Below, piece by piece: positions 1 to 10,946 of a stretch of 64,000 nt of DNA. The notes under the pieces were generated by a model. It had not been told where the DNA came from. It saw nothing but the letters and a program-made list of their open reading frames with translations, and did not search any database. Each line of letters begins with the position of its first letter. The stretch's first letter is position 1. This DNA comes from Gracilariopsis chorda (Eukaryota > Rhodophyta > Florideophyceae > Gracilariales > Gracilariaceae): the NCBI GenBank assembly GCA_003194525.1, contig NBIV01000011.1:496001-560000 (forward strand), given 5' to 3'. The position numbers and the translations under genes are program-made.

Positions 1-865
1 AGCCCTCCTCGTGGCACCGAGTGGGCGTAGCCCACTCAGTGCCACACCAACAGACCCGAGGTGGCGTAACCGCCCTCTTCATGGCGTCCAGCGGGCATAA
101 CCCACTGGACGCCATGTATCGTAGGAGGAGGTGGCATAACCAGCCCTCCTCGTGGCACCGAGTGGGCGTAGACCACTCGGTGCCACACCAACAGACCCGA
201 GGTGGCGTAACCGCCCTCTTCATGGCGTCCAGCGGGCATAACCCACTGGACGCCATGTATCGTAGGAGGAGGTGGCATAACCAGCCCTCCTCGTGGCACC
301 GAGTGGGCGTAGCCCACTCGGTGCCACACCAACACACCCGAGGTGGCGTAACCGCCCTCTTCATGGCGTCCAGCGGGCATAACCCACTGGACGCCATGTA
401 TCGTAGGAGGAGGTGGCATAACCAGCCCTCCTCGTGGCACCGAGTGGGCGTAGACCACTCGGTGCCACACCAACAGACCCGAGGTGGCGTAACCGCCCTC
501 TTCATGGCGTCCAGCGGGCATAACCCACTGGACGCCATGTATCGTAGGAGGAGGTGGCATAACCAGCCCTCCTCGTGGCACCGAGTGGGCGTAGCCCACT
601 CGGTGCCACACCAACACACCCGAGGTGGCGTAACCGCCCTCTTCATGGCGTCCAGCGGGCATAACCCACTGGACGCCATGTATCGTAGGAGGAGGTGGCA
701 TAACCAGCCCTCCTCGTGGCACCGAGTGGGCGTAGCCCACTCGGTGCCACACCAACACACCCGAGGTGGCGTAACCGCCCTCTTCATGGCGTCCAGCGGG
801 CATAACCCACTGGACGCCATGTATCGTAGGAGGAGGTGGCATAACCAGCCCTCCTCGTGGTACGA
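1..865. repeat. Tandem satellite, about six 141-bp units of four hairpins each
   Basis: Six near-identical copies with a period of exactly 141 bp begin outside the window and decay after about 848. Each unit contains four hairpins whose loops read CGTAG, CGTAA, CATAA and CATAA at 26, 65, 96 and 135, giving spacings of 39, 31, 39 and 32 bp. The first hairpin has 16-bp arms with a 3-nt loop in units 3, 5 and 6. The third has 15-bp arms with one mismatch. Units 2 and 4 share linked variants (GTAGACC with CAGACCC), while units 3, 5 and 6 carry GTAGCCC with CACACCC. Because 141 is divisible by three, long open frames persist on both strands; I read these as artefacts of the array and not as proteins. 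Confidence 0.95.
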
Positions 866-1014
866 AGTGGGCATAGCCGTCTTGGTGAGCTTTTTATATC
901 TCATTCTATCTAGGTACAATAGTATAAGTTTTACATGTGAACTGATTACCGAAAGATAATGAGATTGTCTTTGTTGTGTTTAAACTATTTTATACTTCGC
1001 ACAAAACGTAAACG

Positions 1015-1902
1015 CTATCTACTTTTCAGTATAGCCGATATGGAGTGAGGTCTTTCTCGCAGCCTAAAGTGCTGATTGAATCCGTCAATAGCTGCTTTCC
1101 ATTTTTCAGTAGTTTCTTCTTCGTTGATTCGTAAGGTAACTGGACCAAACTCGGATATTAGTTCAATAAGAGCCCTATAGCGTAGAAACAGGTTCTTTTG
1201 ACCCGTTTTGGACCACATCCAGTCTTCATAGCCAACAATATACTTTCTGCGATTTGCCGCATTCCCAAAAAGTCTGACTGCTTTATACCCTCTGTCACTA
1301 GACCCTTTACGCCAAATTTCTATGGCTTCTTCGGCTGTTTTAGGCATCCATGGTATGAATCGAACAAATGCGTTGAGCTTCTGATCTGCCTTTAGTTTTC
1401 CAGAAGATGAAATAGAGGAAGTTCGAAACTGAAACTCATTTTCGGTGCTGGATCTGTTAGTACAAGCTAATGCATTCTGTTGAATCTTCGAAAGTGATGA
1501 CATCTCGTTTGTCACTTGGTTATCAGCGACCGTAAAACCCTCTTCGGATTGCCGTTTTTGCTGCAAATTGCTACAATCTGTACGATTGTTTTCAAGCCTT
1601 CGTTGATGTATCAAGAACAGTCGATGTTCTAGTTCTTTCTTCCATACTTCCATTCTTTCGTCATTTTTATTTGACGAAGCACAAGATTGATTGAGAATCT
1701 TACGACTTATTTCAACGCCTTTCGTGGATTCAAGCTCTATGACTTGTCTTGGTGTTTGAAACCCAATTCCATCCCCACCTCCCTGTATAGGCTTAATGTA
1801 CCCATAGCGTTCCATGGTTTGAAGATATTCGTTGATAAAGGAATTGTCTATGTCTGGTAAATGTTGGAGATTTAGACGAGTAGAAGTACTATACCTATGC
1901 AA
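1015..1902 (-). CDS. Hypothetical protein with a GCR1_C-like DNA-binding region
   Basis: The open frame encodes 295 residues. The N-terminal half is rich in S, N, Q and charged residues. The C-terminal third (about residues 175-250) has the spacing of a GCR1_C-type domain, as found in yeast GCR1 and Crypton-like transposon proteins: a P-x-T-x-E-x-A-x-x-x-W start, a G-rich turn, an N-x-x-R-R-K segment and a hydrophobic helix. I assign it from that pattern only. No tyrosine-recombinase catalytic R-H-R-Y set is visible, so this would be a DNA-binding protein or a transposon remnant, not a complete recombinase. A 20-bp-arm inverted repeat lies just upstream of the start. The start is uncertain, as the first residues are not distinctive. 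Confidence 0.45.
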   Translation of the reverse strand: MHRYSTSTRLNLQHLPDIDNSFINEYLQTMERYGYIKPIQGGGDGIGFQTPRQVIELESTKGVEISRKILNQSCASSNKNDERMEVWKKELEHRLFLIHQRRLENNRTDCSNLQQKRQSEEGFTVADNQVTNEMSSLSKIQQNALACTNRSSTENEFQFRTSSISSSGKLKADQKLNAFVRFIPWMPKTAEEAIEIWRKGSSDRGYKAVRLFGNAANRRKYIVGYEDWMWSKTGQKNLFLRYRALIELISEFGPVTLRINEEETTEKWKAAIDGFNQHFRLRERPHSISAILKSR

Positions 1903-1912
1903 TACATTGTAC

Positions 1913-1965
1913 GGTTCAAACTGGCAAAATAACGATTCTGAGCCATTATTTTGACAGTTTGAACC
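1913..1965. repeat. 20-bp-arm inverted repeat followed by GAACC repeats
   Basis: GGTTCAAACTGGCAAAATAA at 1913-1932 is complementary, with one mismatch, to 1946-1965, leaving a 13-nt loop. GAACC then recurs around 1973 and 1983 (CGAACCATTA, TGAACCATTC). It lies 11 bp upstream of the minus-strand gene ending at 1902, so it could be an operator or the end of an element. The role is inferred from position only. Confidence 0.7.
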
Positions 1966-3410
1966 TTTTGCGAACCATTAGTGAACCATTCAGTGTTTTG
2001 CGATTAATTTATCTACATGATTCTCACTGAACGGATAGATTGCCTACTAGGGGTAAATCATAGTCAACGTAGTTCTTATTGAAGGTTTGCAAAGCATCTC
2101 TAGGCAATGTTGTCCTGGCTGGTTGGCAGAGTATAATCTATTCTTAAAATTTGCTTTGGAAGGCAGTAGTTATTTGTTAAGTAACTTTTGGGCACTTTAT
2201 GGGGTAACCTAAGGCGACAGTGGTGTTTACAATGTGTCACGGGGTTTCGGACTCACTTACAATGTGACGTAAGGGTGACTTACACTTGCGAACCTAGGGA
2301 GGGGGTTCAATTTGGCTCGTAATCCATCATTACCAACGGTTGATCAACCATACCTCAAGATCAAAACTTTTTCGATATCGGGGATGTAGGCCGATGTCAT
2401 ACAGAAGTTGGGGGATTAATCCTCCTTTGCCCCTAAAATTTACCAGTCCCGGTGCGGCCTCCACACTGCATTGCATAGGCGAAATCTTTCGTTGGTTCGT
2501 TCCCCTCTAGTCTTCCTTCTTCTTTGTGGGCACACATTACCTGATTAAGGCATTGTGGTAGAATCTATCATTACAGGGGAGCTTTTCATCGTCTATTATA
2601 CAAAACTCTATGTACGTTAAGCTCCTCGGAAAGAAAGATTTTCTCTGTCCCGTAGTACCAATCTCTATTCATGTCCGCGGAATGTATCTGATGAATGCTG
2701 CTTGCTCTCACCTTGCAGCAGCCGTGTTGCACTTATTAGCTACTATCTCGGAACATTGAAAGATCAGCACCAAGCTTCTGCGGGAAGACCCGAGAACGTA
2801 TCCATTTCGTTCTCACGTGGCTCGCCTTTTCCATTCTTTTCTGTGCTATTCCTTCTCTTTCCGCAAGAGGATGTCAGGTGAGATGCACACCACGACAAAG
2901 CGTATTCCAATGTGCCTCGTTTCCGTCGTCTTGAAGCACTAAACACGTTCTACTCTCCCTTTCCTCCTTACCCTTGGCGATTTCGGGTAGTAAAACCAAC
3001 CTAGCAGCAGTGCTTTTCTTCAATCCTGGGAAAGTTATTGACAGTAGTTCTTCGTGCCTCAGAGACCCACTCAAGTTCAACGCAGCCCAAACTGCAGTAA
3101 AAGAATTGGAAAAAATTGGCATCACGCTAAAGCTTATTCTTGTCACACCTTCAAGGGTATTTAATGAGACGCCGAGTAGCGGCCTACAGTGCACAGGCGG
3201 CAAGCACGGCCGCAATTCCAAATACTGTCCAAGAAAAAAGAAAAGCAACAAACCATTCCTGTTCCGTAGTGCGTAGAGCGGAGTCGCCCGCCTGCCACAA
3301 AGCACCTCATATGAAAGGGCGTTAAAACCTCTCAAGCAAGCGTACATGAATTGTGGCCATACGGAGAGCAATTGCGCGTCGTCTAATAAACAATCCCAGA
3401 TGCCTTTTTC
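1966..3410. other. Intergenic stretch without a recognisable gene
   Basis: I see no convincing gene here. Several overlapping open frames at 2764-3371 on both strands lack recognisable domains. The only recognisable item is a 58-bp segment at 3167-3224 identical to the 3' end of the Copia element at 6.4-11.0 kb. Confidence 0.5.
3167..3224 (+). repeat. 58-bp fragment identical to the Copia-1 3' end
   Basis: These 58 bases match 10888-10945 without a mismatch; both begin AGACGCCGAGTAGCGG and end AATTCCAAATA. In the Copia copy the segment encodes the last residues of the polyprotein up to the stop. Identity stops abruptly on both sides. It is an isolated fragment of the same family or a patch copied by template switching. 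Confidence 0.85.
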
Positions 3411-4157
3411 AGACCGCGAAATATAAACGCTTACACTTTACTGATCGTCCGGTAGCGCACAAATATCAATAATTTGTGGCGTCTCCTTTGGCATCAATAA
3501 TAGCCAAAATGCGCCGCTTCAGACTATTGTAGAGCTTGAGCAAGTAATCAGTAGAGAGTTCGTCCCAGACTTTGACCATTGTAGCCTTCAGTTCATCAGT
3601 ACTCTCGAACCGTCTATAGCCACAATAGACCTTCCTTGCCATCTCACCCCAGACATTTTCAATAATATTTAGGTCTGGGGACTTAGCCGGCCACGGTAAC
3701 GTCCGCACGCTGTTATCTGGCAGCCAACAACGGGTTAAGTTTGCGGTATGTATAGAAGCATTATCCTGCTAAAAAATATACGGATGGGATTATCCAAAAC
3801 ACTCTACCACAAAAGGCAGAAAGCCATCCTTTAAAGTCCTGCAATACTTCTCTGCATTCTGCTTGTCATAAATGAACATCAATTTGGAAACATCGTAAAG
3901 AGATATAGCAACCCAAACCATGACAGACCCCCCACCATTTTGCCTTGTCGAGAAGCGATCAGCATCCTTCCTAAACTCGTGCCAGTAGAACGCCAAACCA
4001 TCGGGCCCATCTAGATTAAACTTCTTTTCATCAGAAAAAACAACTTTTATCCAGAAATAATCACCTTTACTTATATGCCTGCGTGCCCACTTCAGTCGAT
4101 TTTCGCGGTGTGTAGAAGTCATTCGTGGAGCTTTCAGAAGTTTTCGGTACTTCAAGT

Positions 4158-5762
4158 TGAAGTGCAACGCTAATAGCAGTATCAGCACGTGGTGCATGAA
4201 GTGCAACGCCCTCAGGGAGAGATTCTGGGTACTTGATCTTTTTCCCGATATTATCGGTTGTGCAGTGTGTGTATGAACTACGCCCCACAATGGTGGGTAT
4301 GGACACGTGGGACACGGTTTTGGGCCAATTGGCGGTTGGCGACAGTAGTGGATGTTGCCACGAAATGTGGAGTATTTTAGTTAATATTATTTATTATTGT
4401 CACACCAATTTCTGGGAAGGTAGTACTTAGTGCGACGGCGCACTGCCGTCGCACCAGTAAACCTTCCCCAACAAGGGACCCCAACCTGGGGAATTGGCTC
4501 TAGTTGTTGCCGCTTGCGCGCGTACTCTACTCCTCCTTGGAGGGAAACGACGTAAACCACGGGACATCTAACCCCCTTGCACATCTAAAGAAGCCCATCC
4601 TTGGGAGTATAATTGTTCCAATCATATTGGTGTTTCGCCCTGTATAGGGAGTCCTGTCCACCGGCATTGCCGTATCTGTTCGTCGCTCTCGTGACTCACC
4701 TCGTCCTCTCTTCCTCCTCTTCGCCCTTCCTTTTCCCGCTTTTCAGGGTAGCACCTCCCGCTACCCGCGGCGCTCGTGTGCGCATCCGCTCACACACCCC
4801 CATTTACGTGGAAACATACCTCTACTGAGGATCACACCCCGCTCACGCGGATACCGATTCTTCGCCTTCACCTCCCTGCGCGAGTCGCGACAGGTGTCCC
4901 TGGTCTTACAAACCGGCTTCGCCGTGACACCTCTGGGAGGGCTCTACCCAACTGGGTTCACCTCTTGAGAGGAAGATCCCGAACGTCTTTCGGTGTTTTT
5001 CCCCTTTGGGGCATTGCACCACAGTGCAGTCATATTCCGCGTTGGCGATCCTAACCTCTCTACCATGGAGTATGAGTGTTACACCGGTATGTTGTTTCCG
5101 TTTGAAGGGCCCCAATTTGGTTGACAAGTGTAGTGCACAGCATTGCTGGCTTGTGCCACACGTGTGTAGAGTTTCGCACCCCCTTAGGGATATTATTAGT
5201 TAATTACTTTTGTACTGTCAGGGCGCGGGCCACCACTACTTATGTGTGTGAGCTCCGGCTGTCCGGGTCAAAGTAAACGCAACAAGCGAGTGTCTGGCTC
5301 TAACTCAGGTTCCCTGGTGAGTGTCCACCTCCATCTGGAGAGACGCCATCCTGTGAAGGCCTAGTTACCCACCTCGTGGAGCTTCAGCACATTCTTACCA
5401 CTACTGTGTTTGTTTCTGTGCACGCCTTTACAGCGGTTATTGTTCTTTTGTCCCGTATACAGGTGTCGTTGTTTCTGCGACTACCGGTGATTACCGTTGC
5501 TCCGCTACCACCGCCCCACTCGTGTGGACACCGCACCGCTCTTGCGCGTCACCCACCACTCGTGTGTCGCTGCATTTTCCGCTTTCCCACTTCGTGGTCT
5601 GTCTTGGTTTCTACACCTGTACGCTAGTCGTGACAGTGAGTCCCGGTCTTACACCCGGCTTCGTGTGCTCACCACAGGTGGTTTTGCCGCTGCGCTACCC
5701 TCACAGAGGAGGACGTCGAACACCCTTGTGTGTCTGCTCCCATCTCGGGGTATTGCACTACA
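4158..5762 (+). mobile_element. Solo LTR, family 2, split by a second LTR
   Basis: The ends are TGAAGTGCAACGC at 4158 and GGGGTATTGCACTACA ending at 5762. A perfect 5-bp target duplication CAAGT flanks it at 4153-4157 and 5763-5767. Without the nested LTR its own length is about 773 bp. The two sides of the Tc1 transposase rejoin across it. No internal retrotransposon coding sequence remains, so it is a solo LTR left by LTR-LTR recombination. Orientation follows the terminal similarity to the chromovirus LTR. Confidence 0.85.
4197..5023 (+). mobile_element. Solo LTR, family 1 (chromovirus LTR), nested in family 2
   Basis: This 827-bp copy matches the LTRs at 17992-18816 and 27066-27891 closely. 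It begins TGAAGTGCAACGCCC and ends GCATTGCACCACA. A perfect target duplication GTGCA lies at 4192-4196 and 5024-5028, inside the family 2 LTR. A 10-bp-arm hairpin (GTGCGACGGC, loop GCACT) sits at 4430-4454, and smaller palindromes follow every 20-30 bp to the right end. Confidence 0.92.
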
Positions 5763-6414
5763 CAAGTGGGGTGTACTGCGTAAGATTTGTTGAATTTGGC
5801 GCACTCCAACCTTCAGATTCAGACTGGTTTTAAGCGCATAGGCACTATAATTTCCAGTAGAGGCCAGTCTAATGAGGAGACGCTTACTCGTCTCCGTTAG
5901 CTTAAGAGCATTTTTAGGTGCTACGGTACTGGTTCGACTGCGATGGCGCTTCAGAAAACGAGATATTGTTAATGTCATCTCGGTTGAGCTGCTCTGCAAT
6001 GGTTCGAAGTGGTACGTGCTCGCTGTGCAGAGCGAGAATTTGGCCTTTCTCAAAGTCAGAGAGGTGGCCTGGTGGTGCCATTGATAATGAAGATGTAACT
6101 TGTTTAAGACGTTCAAGTTATGCACTCATGTGATGAGAGCATTTGTGAAGAGTTTGGGTGTTCAAGTATCGGTAATTTGGCGGCACGCTCAAGAGCAATA
6201 ATTTGTTAGCGTTTGTTTTTCGTCCCCTTGTTCGTGCCTTTTTTGGTAAACGGCCGGTTGTATTAGAAATGAATGAACTTTTCTATCTACAGGCACATGA
6301 CTTTAGTTAACGAATACGGAGCTTTTACTAGATGGATAACAACAATCAATTGGGCGAAGTATGGTGTAGTCGGGGAGTATGCAATAGATGTTGCGTTTTT
6401 ATTTTCGCGGACTG

Positions 6415-6476
6415 TAAAAGGCACCACGGCCGCCGACGCACGTGAAGCACAGCGGCCAAGGGAGCACGTTCTGTCT
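6415..6476 (+). repeat. Left 62-bp terminal direct repeat of Copia-1
   Basis: It begins TAAAAGGCACCACGGCCGCC and ends GCACGTTCTGTCT, and pairs with 10944-11005. If this is the full LTR it is exceptionally short. TG lies just outside its left end and CA just outside its right end, so the intact LTR may have been 66 bp with TG...CA termini. Confidence 0.75.
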
Positions 6477-6478
6477 CA

Positions 6479-6490
6479 GGTTATGGGCCC
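6479..6490 (+). promoter_or_regulatory. Candidate primer binding site, initiator-Met tRNA anticodon arm
   Basis: GGTTATGGGCCC follows the left repeat by two bases. Its complement GGGCCCATAACC is the conserved anticodon-arm sequence of eukaryotic initiator tRNA-Met. Copia-type elements are known to prime from a half-molecule of this tRNA. Pairing beyond 12 nt cannot be judged without the host tRNA. Confidence 0.65.
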
Positions 6491-6671
6491 TCTGCATGTC
6501 TGAACAAACCCCATAATTGACGCTCCACCTCACACAGCCCGCTGTATTCGCCAACGGAGACGAGCTGAACTACGAGACGAGCACGACTACATCCCGAATC
6601 TTCTACAAAACTCACGCATCAACGCAACAGACAATCATAATCCCGTCGACTCAACCCAACGCACACTCATC

Positions 6672-9600
6672 ATGTCCAACGACCAACCTAAAATTCCGGC
6701 GCTGTCTTACAACAACTTCCAATTCTGGAAATCTGCGCTTATCATCAACACGTCACTCTTCAAAGGATCCAATCTGCTCACCACTGATCCTGTCCCCCCG
6801 CTGTCGACCCCGCTCAGCAAGAACTTCAAACCACCAAAATCAACAACATCAAACCGCTTATCATCCAAAGCATTCCAGAGATTATAGCAACCAAACTAAC
6901 AGGCGACTTTGTCGAACTTTCTCCGTTCCAGATTCTTCAACTCATCCAGTCGCACATCGGGAACAAAAATCGCCAAAATCATAACGTCTTAGAAGCCGAA
7001 GCACGAGCATCCTCTTTTTGCCAGGAACCGACCTTGACAAATATGTAGAGCAACACGAAACCATCAGGACTAAGATAAGCAATGCGAGTTACCCCAATAT
7101 TCAACACGAACAAACCACAGTCAACTTCATGATTCAAGGGCTACGTCGTCATCCCGACTTCACCACACTCGCAATTGTATTAACCGGCAATCCTCCACCC
7201 AGCATACAGTCATTCGCGAACCACATCTGGCAAGCATTACTTCTGCAAGAGAACTCCTACAACAGTATCTCAACTACGCACCCATTACAACCATCTGCAC
7301 GACAAACATGGCCCGGACAATCCCGCACCCATCGAGCACGGTCCTACACGCCACGTGCCCCAATAAACAAGCGTTGCGAAAAACCTGCAGTATGGCGAGG
7401 ACCGTGGTGCACCTTCCACGCATCGGTAACCCACAACACCTCCGAGTGCCGTGTCCCCCGCCGTTTGGCTAATCAACCACCAATGCAAGCCCGAGCCGTG
7501 CAGATGACCGACGGCCTCAACCCGGCAATTGAAAAACTTGCACTGCGCCTCACAACCATTGAACAAGCCATTCAAGCCCCACCGGACAACATGCGAGACG
7601 GTAAGCAATACACACTTGATTCCGCCGCCAACCCCACCATAACTAACAAACGCGGCCTGACGCCCTCCCAAACCCCTTAATCACACGTACTGCGGACGGA
7701 CGATATCACACTGTCACACACGGTGGACAGATAACGATCAACACGAGACCTAGAGAACTACAAATTCGGGAAGCGCTCTACTCGCCATCACTTCGATCAA
7801 ACCTCGTATCCGTGCATGACCTAGCATGCACATACGGCAAAGTCTCATTCTATCCCAACGATGCTTTTGTGCATGATCGCCGACACCATAACCGCGTAGT
7901 CGCGTTTGCCACACATTCAAATGGTACATATGCCCTCAACATGGCACCCACGCCATGCCCCGCTGCAATAAAACCACGCTACACCGCTCACGGCATTCGC
8001 ACTTTTGCCCGACCCCATAAACTAACGCCACCACAACCCAAGTCCAATACACAACAAAAGACATCCGCCGAAACCTCGCCCCGCGTCCAAATGACATCCA
8101 TCCCATTTTACAAACCGCGCACCCCAGCGACACCCGAACCACGCCTGCACACCATCCCACTCTACACGCCACCTAACTCAATCAAAGCCGTCAAACTTAT
8201 GAAAGACTGGCACCTCAAACTCGGCCATGCCCATCCCAAAACCATCAGAATCATGGCGGAGAAGTGACTCCTACCGAACATTCCGCCCACACTCGCCAAA
8301 GGATGGCCAACAATATCCTGCAGTGCGTGTCACATGACCAAAATGTGACCTGCACCGCACAAACGGACCGTGCACACACATATTATAGGGCAGAAAATAT
8401 CCTCCGACGTCCTTGGACCCGTCCACCCTCCAACGCGACTACACAACAGCAAATACGCGATTACATTCATTGACGCAGCCACGCGATACCTTTTCATTGC
8501 GCTACTCGCAACAAGAAAAGAAGTCTTTAATGAAATCGCTAAACACATCGAAACTATTCGCAATCACACCGGCCACTACCCTCAGCTATCTCGGTGCGAT
8601 AACGCCGGTGAGTATACATCCAAAATCGCCAACAACTTCCTTACGCAGCGCGGCATTCAACTCTCACCGACAATACCGTACACACCACAGGAGAACTCAT
8701 TGGCAGAGCGGATCAGTCAAACATTAATGCGAACAGCCAGAGCATCCTTGGATCACAGTCAACTCGACAATACCTATTGGGGACCGTCTATCTTCGGCGC
8801 TGCATTCAAGTACAACATCACATACCACCCCGCAATTAAGCAACTACCATTCACCGCTTGCCACCCTAAACCTCCCTCCATACCGAGAATTAAAGCTTTC
8901 GGGCAGCTGGGATCCATCCCTTCCCTTCTCCCCAACAAACCCAAACTGCAGCGACGGGCCGAACCAGTGCGATACATGCACGCTGTGGATGAAAAGCACA
9001 TCGCGGTTCTGAATCTCAGAACACGCAAATACCAACTCGCCCGCACCGCCAATTTCCACCCATACCACCCAGAACTCGACCCCTGCCGACCACACTACCG
9101 AGCTCTTCAAACAAAATACGCACCACGCAGAAGGGCCCAACAGCAACAACCGCGCAACCAACCGAACATTCCTACCACCATCACCATCAATACCCAACCA
9201 CCTAAAACCACCAAGCAAGCGCGCCGCTACCCCGACGCGCACAAATGGCAACAAGCACACGACGCTGAGTTAGACACCCTCGATGCAAAGAAGGCCATTG
9301 ACTGGAATGCCAAACCCCTACCCCCCCGTAACCTCATCATACAAACCACCTGGATGTACAGATACAAAATGGCCCCACGTACCGCGAAGCTGCACCGCAA
9401 AGCACGGTGCTCTGTCAGAGGCGATCGAATGACACTGCAAATTCACTACAATCTGGCCAAAGCAGCATCCTATATGGTGGACAAAACAACCATACGAATC
9501 CTACTAGCTCTTGCTGCAATACAAGGGCTGCACCTCGATCATTTCGACATCAAAAGTGCTTACCTTCACGAGCGCTACGATCCTACCGAGGAGGTTTTCA

Positions 9601-10946
9601 TTTGGCAGCCACCCCGGTTCGACGGCACATACAAGCACTCACAGGCGGCCGGAAAGCTACTTTCTAATCTATATGGGACCCCCCCGGCAGGCCAAATCTA
9701 CTCCGCCGCACTAACGAAGTTCCTCATCCGTCATGGCTTAAAACCCACACGATTGGACCCTTCACTCTTTCTGCTCTACCATCGTGGCCACTATGCCCTA
9801 GTCGCAGTTTCAACGGATGACTTAATGGTCGGTGCGTCTCACACTTGTGCCACAGACGAGCTGTACCGCATCCTATCCCTAAAATATCAAGTTAAGCGGC
9901 TTGGATTTCCACGATTCTATCTCAACTGGAACGTCAAGCGCACCACCCAAGGAATACACATTTCACAGCCAACATTTGCAACAAAACTCGGCCAAAAACT
10001 AAGCCTACTTGACGCCAATCCAGTAGCAACCCCATACTTATCGGGAATGGGATACGATTCTCCACTAACAACGGAAGCCAAAAATGACAAAATAGCTGCC
10101 ATCTACCGCGAAACAGTTGGTGACTTGCGCTACTTAGCCGACTCAACACGCCCTGACATTGCTTTCGCAACATCGGTACTTGCACGCGCCATCCAAAAAC
10201 CCACAGACGAACACTGGAAACTACTCAAAGCTGCAGTGAAGTATATCAAGTGTACCCCCAACCATGGTCTTTTTTATCCCAAGGGCAACCGATTAACACT
10301 CACTACATACGCAGATGCCGACTATGCCACCTGCAAGTCCACACGAAAATCTGTCAGCGGCCATGCCCAGCAGCTAGGACACAGCACCGTGTACTGGTTA
10401 TCGCAACACCAACACACCGTCGCCCTCTCCACCTGTGAAGCCGAATATGTGTCGGCTGCACGCGCCGCACAAGACCTACTATGGATCCAAAACCTACTTC
10501 GTGAGCTTCCTGTCCAGTCCCTGCCCACGCCTACAATGTATGTCGACAACGAATCGGCCGTCAAGATTGGGAACGGCATCGCGCCGACGAAGAGACGTAA
10601 ACACATCGATATTAAACATCACCACCTCCAGGATCATGTCAATAACAATCAATTCCACCTTCGGCACATTCCTGGCATATCCATGCGCGCTGACGCACTT
10701 ACCAAGCCGCTTGCAAAGCCGGCCTTTACCAAGCACATGGAGGGCTTAGGCGTTTGTTCTGAACTCGCCCCTTGCATTCAGGGTAATGAGACACCGAAAG
10801 CTCCTACGAATGCAAAGGCGAGCGCACAACGAACCAAGTCCTGGACCAGCGAGCAACCCGAAGCAGACGCTGCGTCTCAGACGCCTCAGACGCCGAGTAG
10901 CGGCCTACAGTGCACAGGCGGCAAGCACGGCCGCAATTCCAAATAA
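6672..10946 (+). pseudogene. Copia-1 polyprotein (gag-PR-INT-RT-RH), frame-broken
   Basis: Gag starts near 6672 (M-S-N-D-Q-P). A protease-like D-S-A-A appears near 7618 in place of D-S-G-A. The GAG-pre-integrase H-x-K-L-G-H block is near 8215. The integrase core (T-F-I-D-A, C-D-N-A-G-E, P-Q-E-N-S-L-A-E) lies in the 858-codon open frame 8370-10946. RT follows with F-D-I-K-S-A-Y and an S-T-D-D-L box where most Copia elements have Y-V-D-D. RNase H ends with the K-H-I-D-I-K-H-H and A-D-A-L-T-K blocks. Lesions include frame changes in gag and near 7670, and in-frame TGA at 8265 and about 8346. The sense strand is unusually poor in G. Protein family is certain; activity is unlikely. Confidence 0.9.

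Larger units (their letters stand above)
3466..6125 (-). pseudogene. Tc1/mariner transposase, interrupted
   Basis: Reading leftward, the N-terminal part (6125 to 5763) carries a helix-turn-helix (L-T-E-T-S-K-R ... V-G-V-R-Q-I-Q-Q-I-L). The frame is broken at 5762 by an inserted LTR and resumes at 4157 with the R-x-x-R-L-K-W-A-R segment before the catalytic core. The first catalytic Asp lies in F-S-D-E-K-K-F. The second lies in Q-D-N-A-S-I-H near 3750, immediately preceded by an in-frame TAG. The C-terminal S-P-D-L-N-I-I-E-N-V-W block, with the DDE-type acidic residue, lies near 3670. The gene is a dead remnant: a nested LTR, a frame break near 3790 and the TAG all disable it. Family membership is clear from the three motif blocks in order. 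Confidence 0.85.
3411..6230 (-). mobile_element. Tc1/mariner element disrupted by nested solo LTRs
   Basis: The element is defined by a minus-strand Tc1/mariner transposase and weak inverted ends. AAACGC preceded by an A/T-rich run at about 3415-3431 is mirrored by AGCGTTTGTTTTTCG at about 6208-6222, roughly 70 percent alike. Removing the insertion at 4158-5762 leaves about 1.2 kb, which is in the usual Tc1 size range. The outer borders are approximate, and I could not confirm the TA target duplication. Confidence 0.6.

Noticed and set aside
1..865. CRISPR array
   Set aside because: Units are 141 bp, head to tail with no unique spacers, in eukaryotic DNA.
21..959. Long open frames on both strands in the satellite
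   Set aside because: The 141-bp period is a multiple of three, so frames stay open automatically; the peptides are 47-residue copies of a hairpin DNA unit.
2874..3371. 165-codon minus-strand frame and overlapping plus-strand frames
   Set aside because: No recognisable domain, mutually overlapping, and containing the 58-bp Copia fragment.
4613..5203. Several short open frames between 4.6 and 5.8 kb
   Set aside because: They fall inside two nested solo LTRs and read through LTR palindromes.
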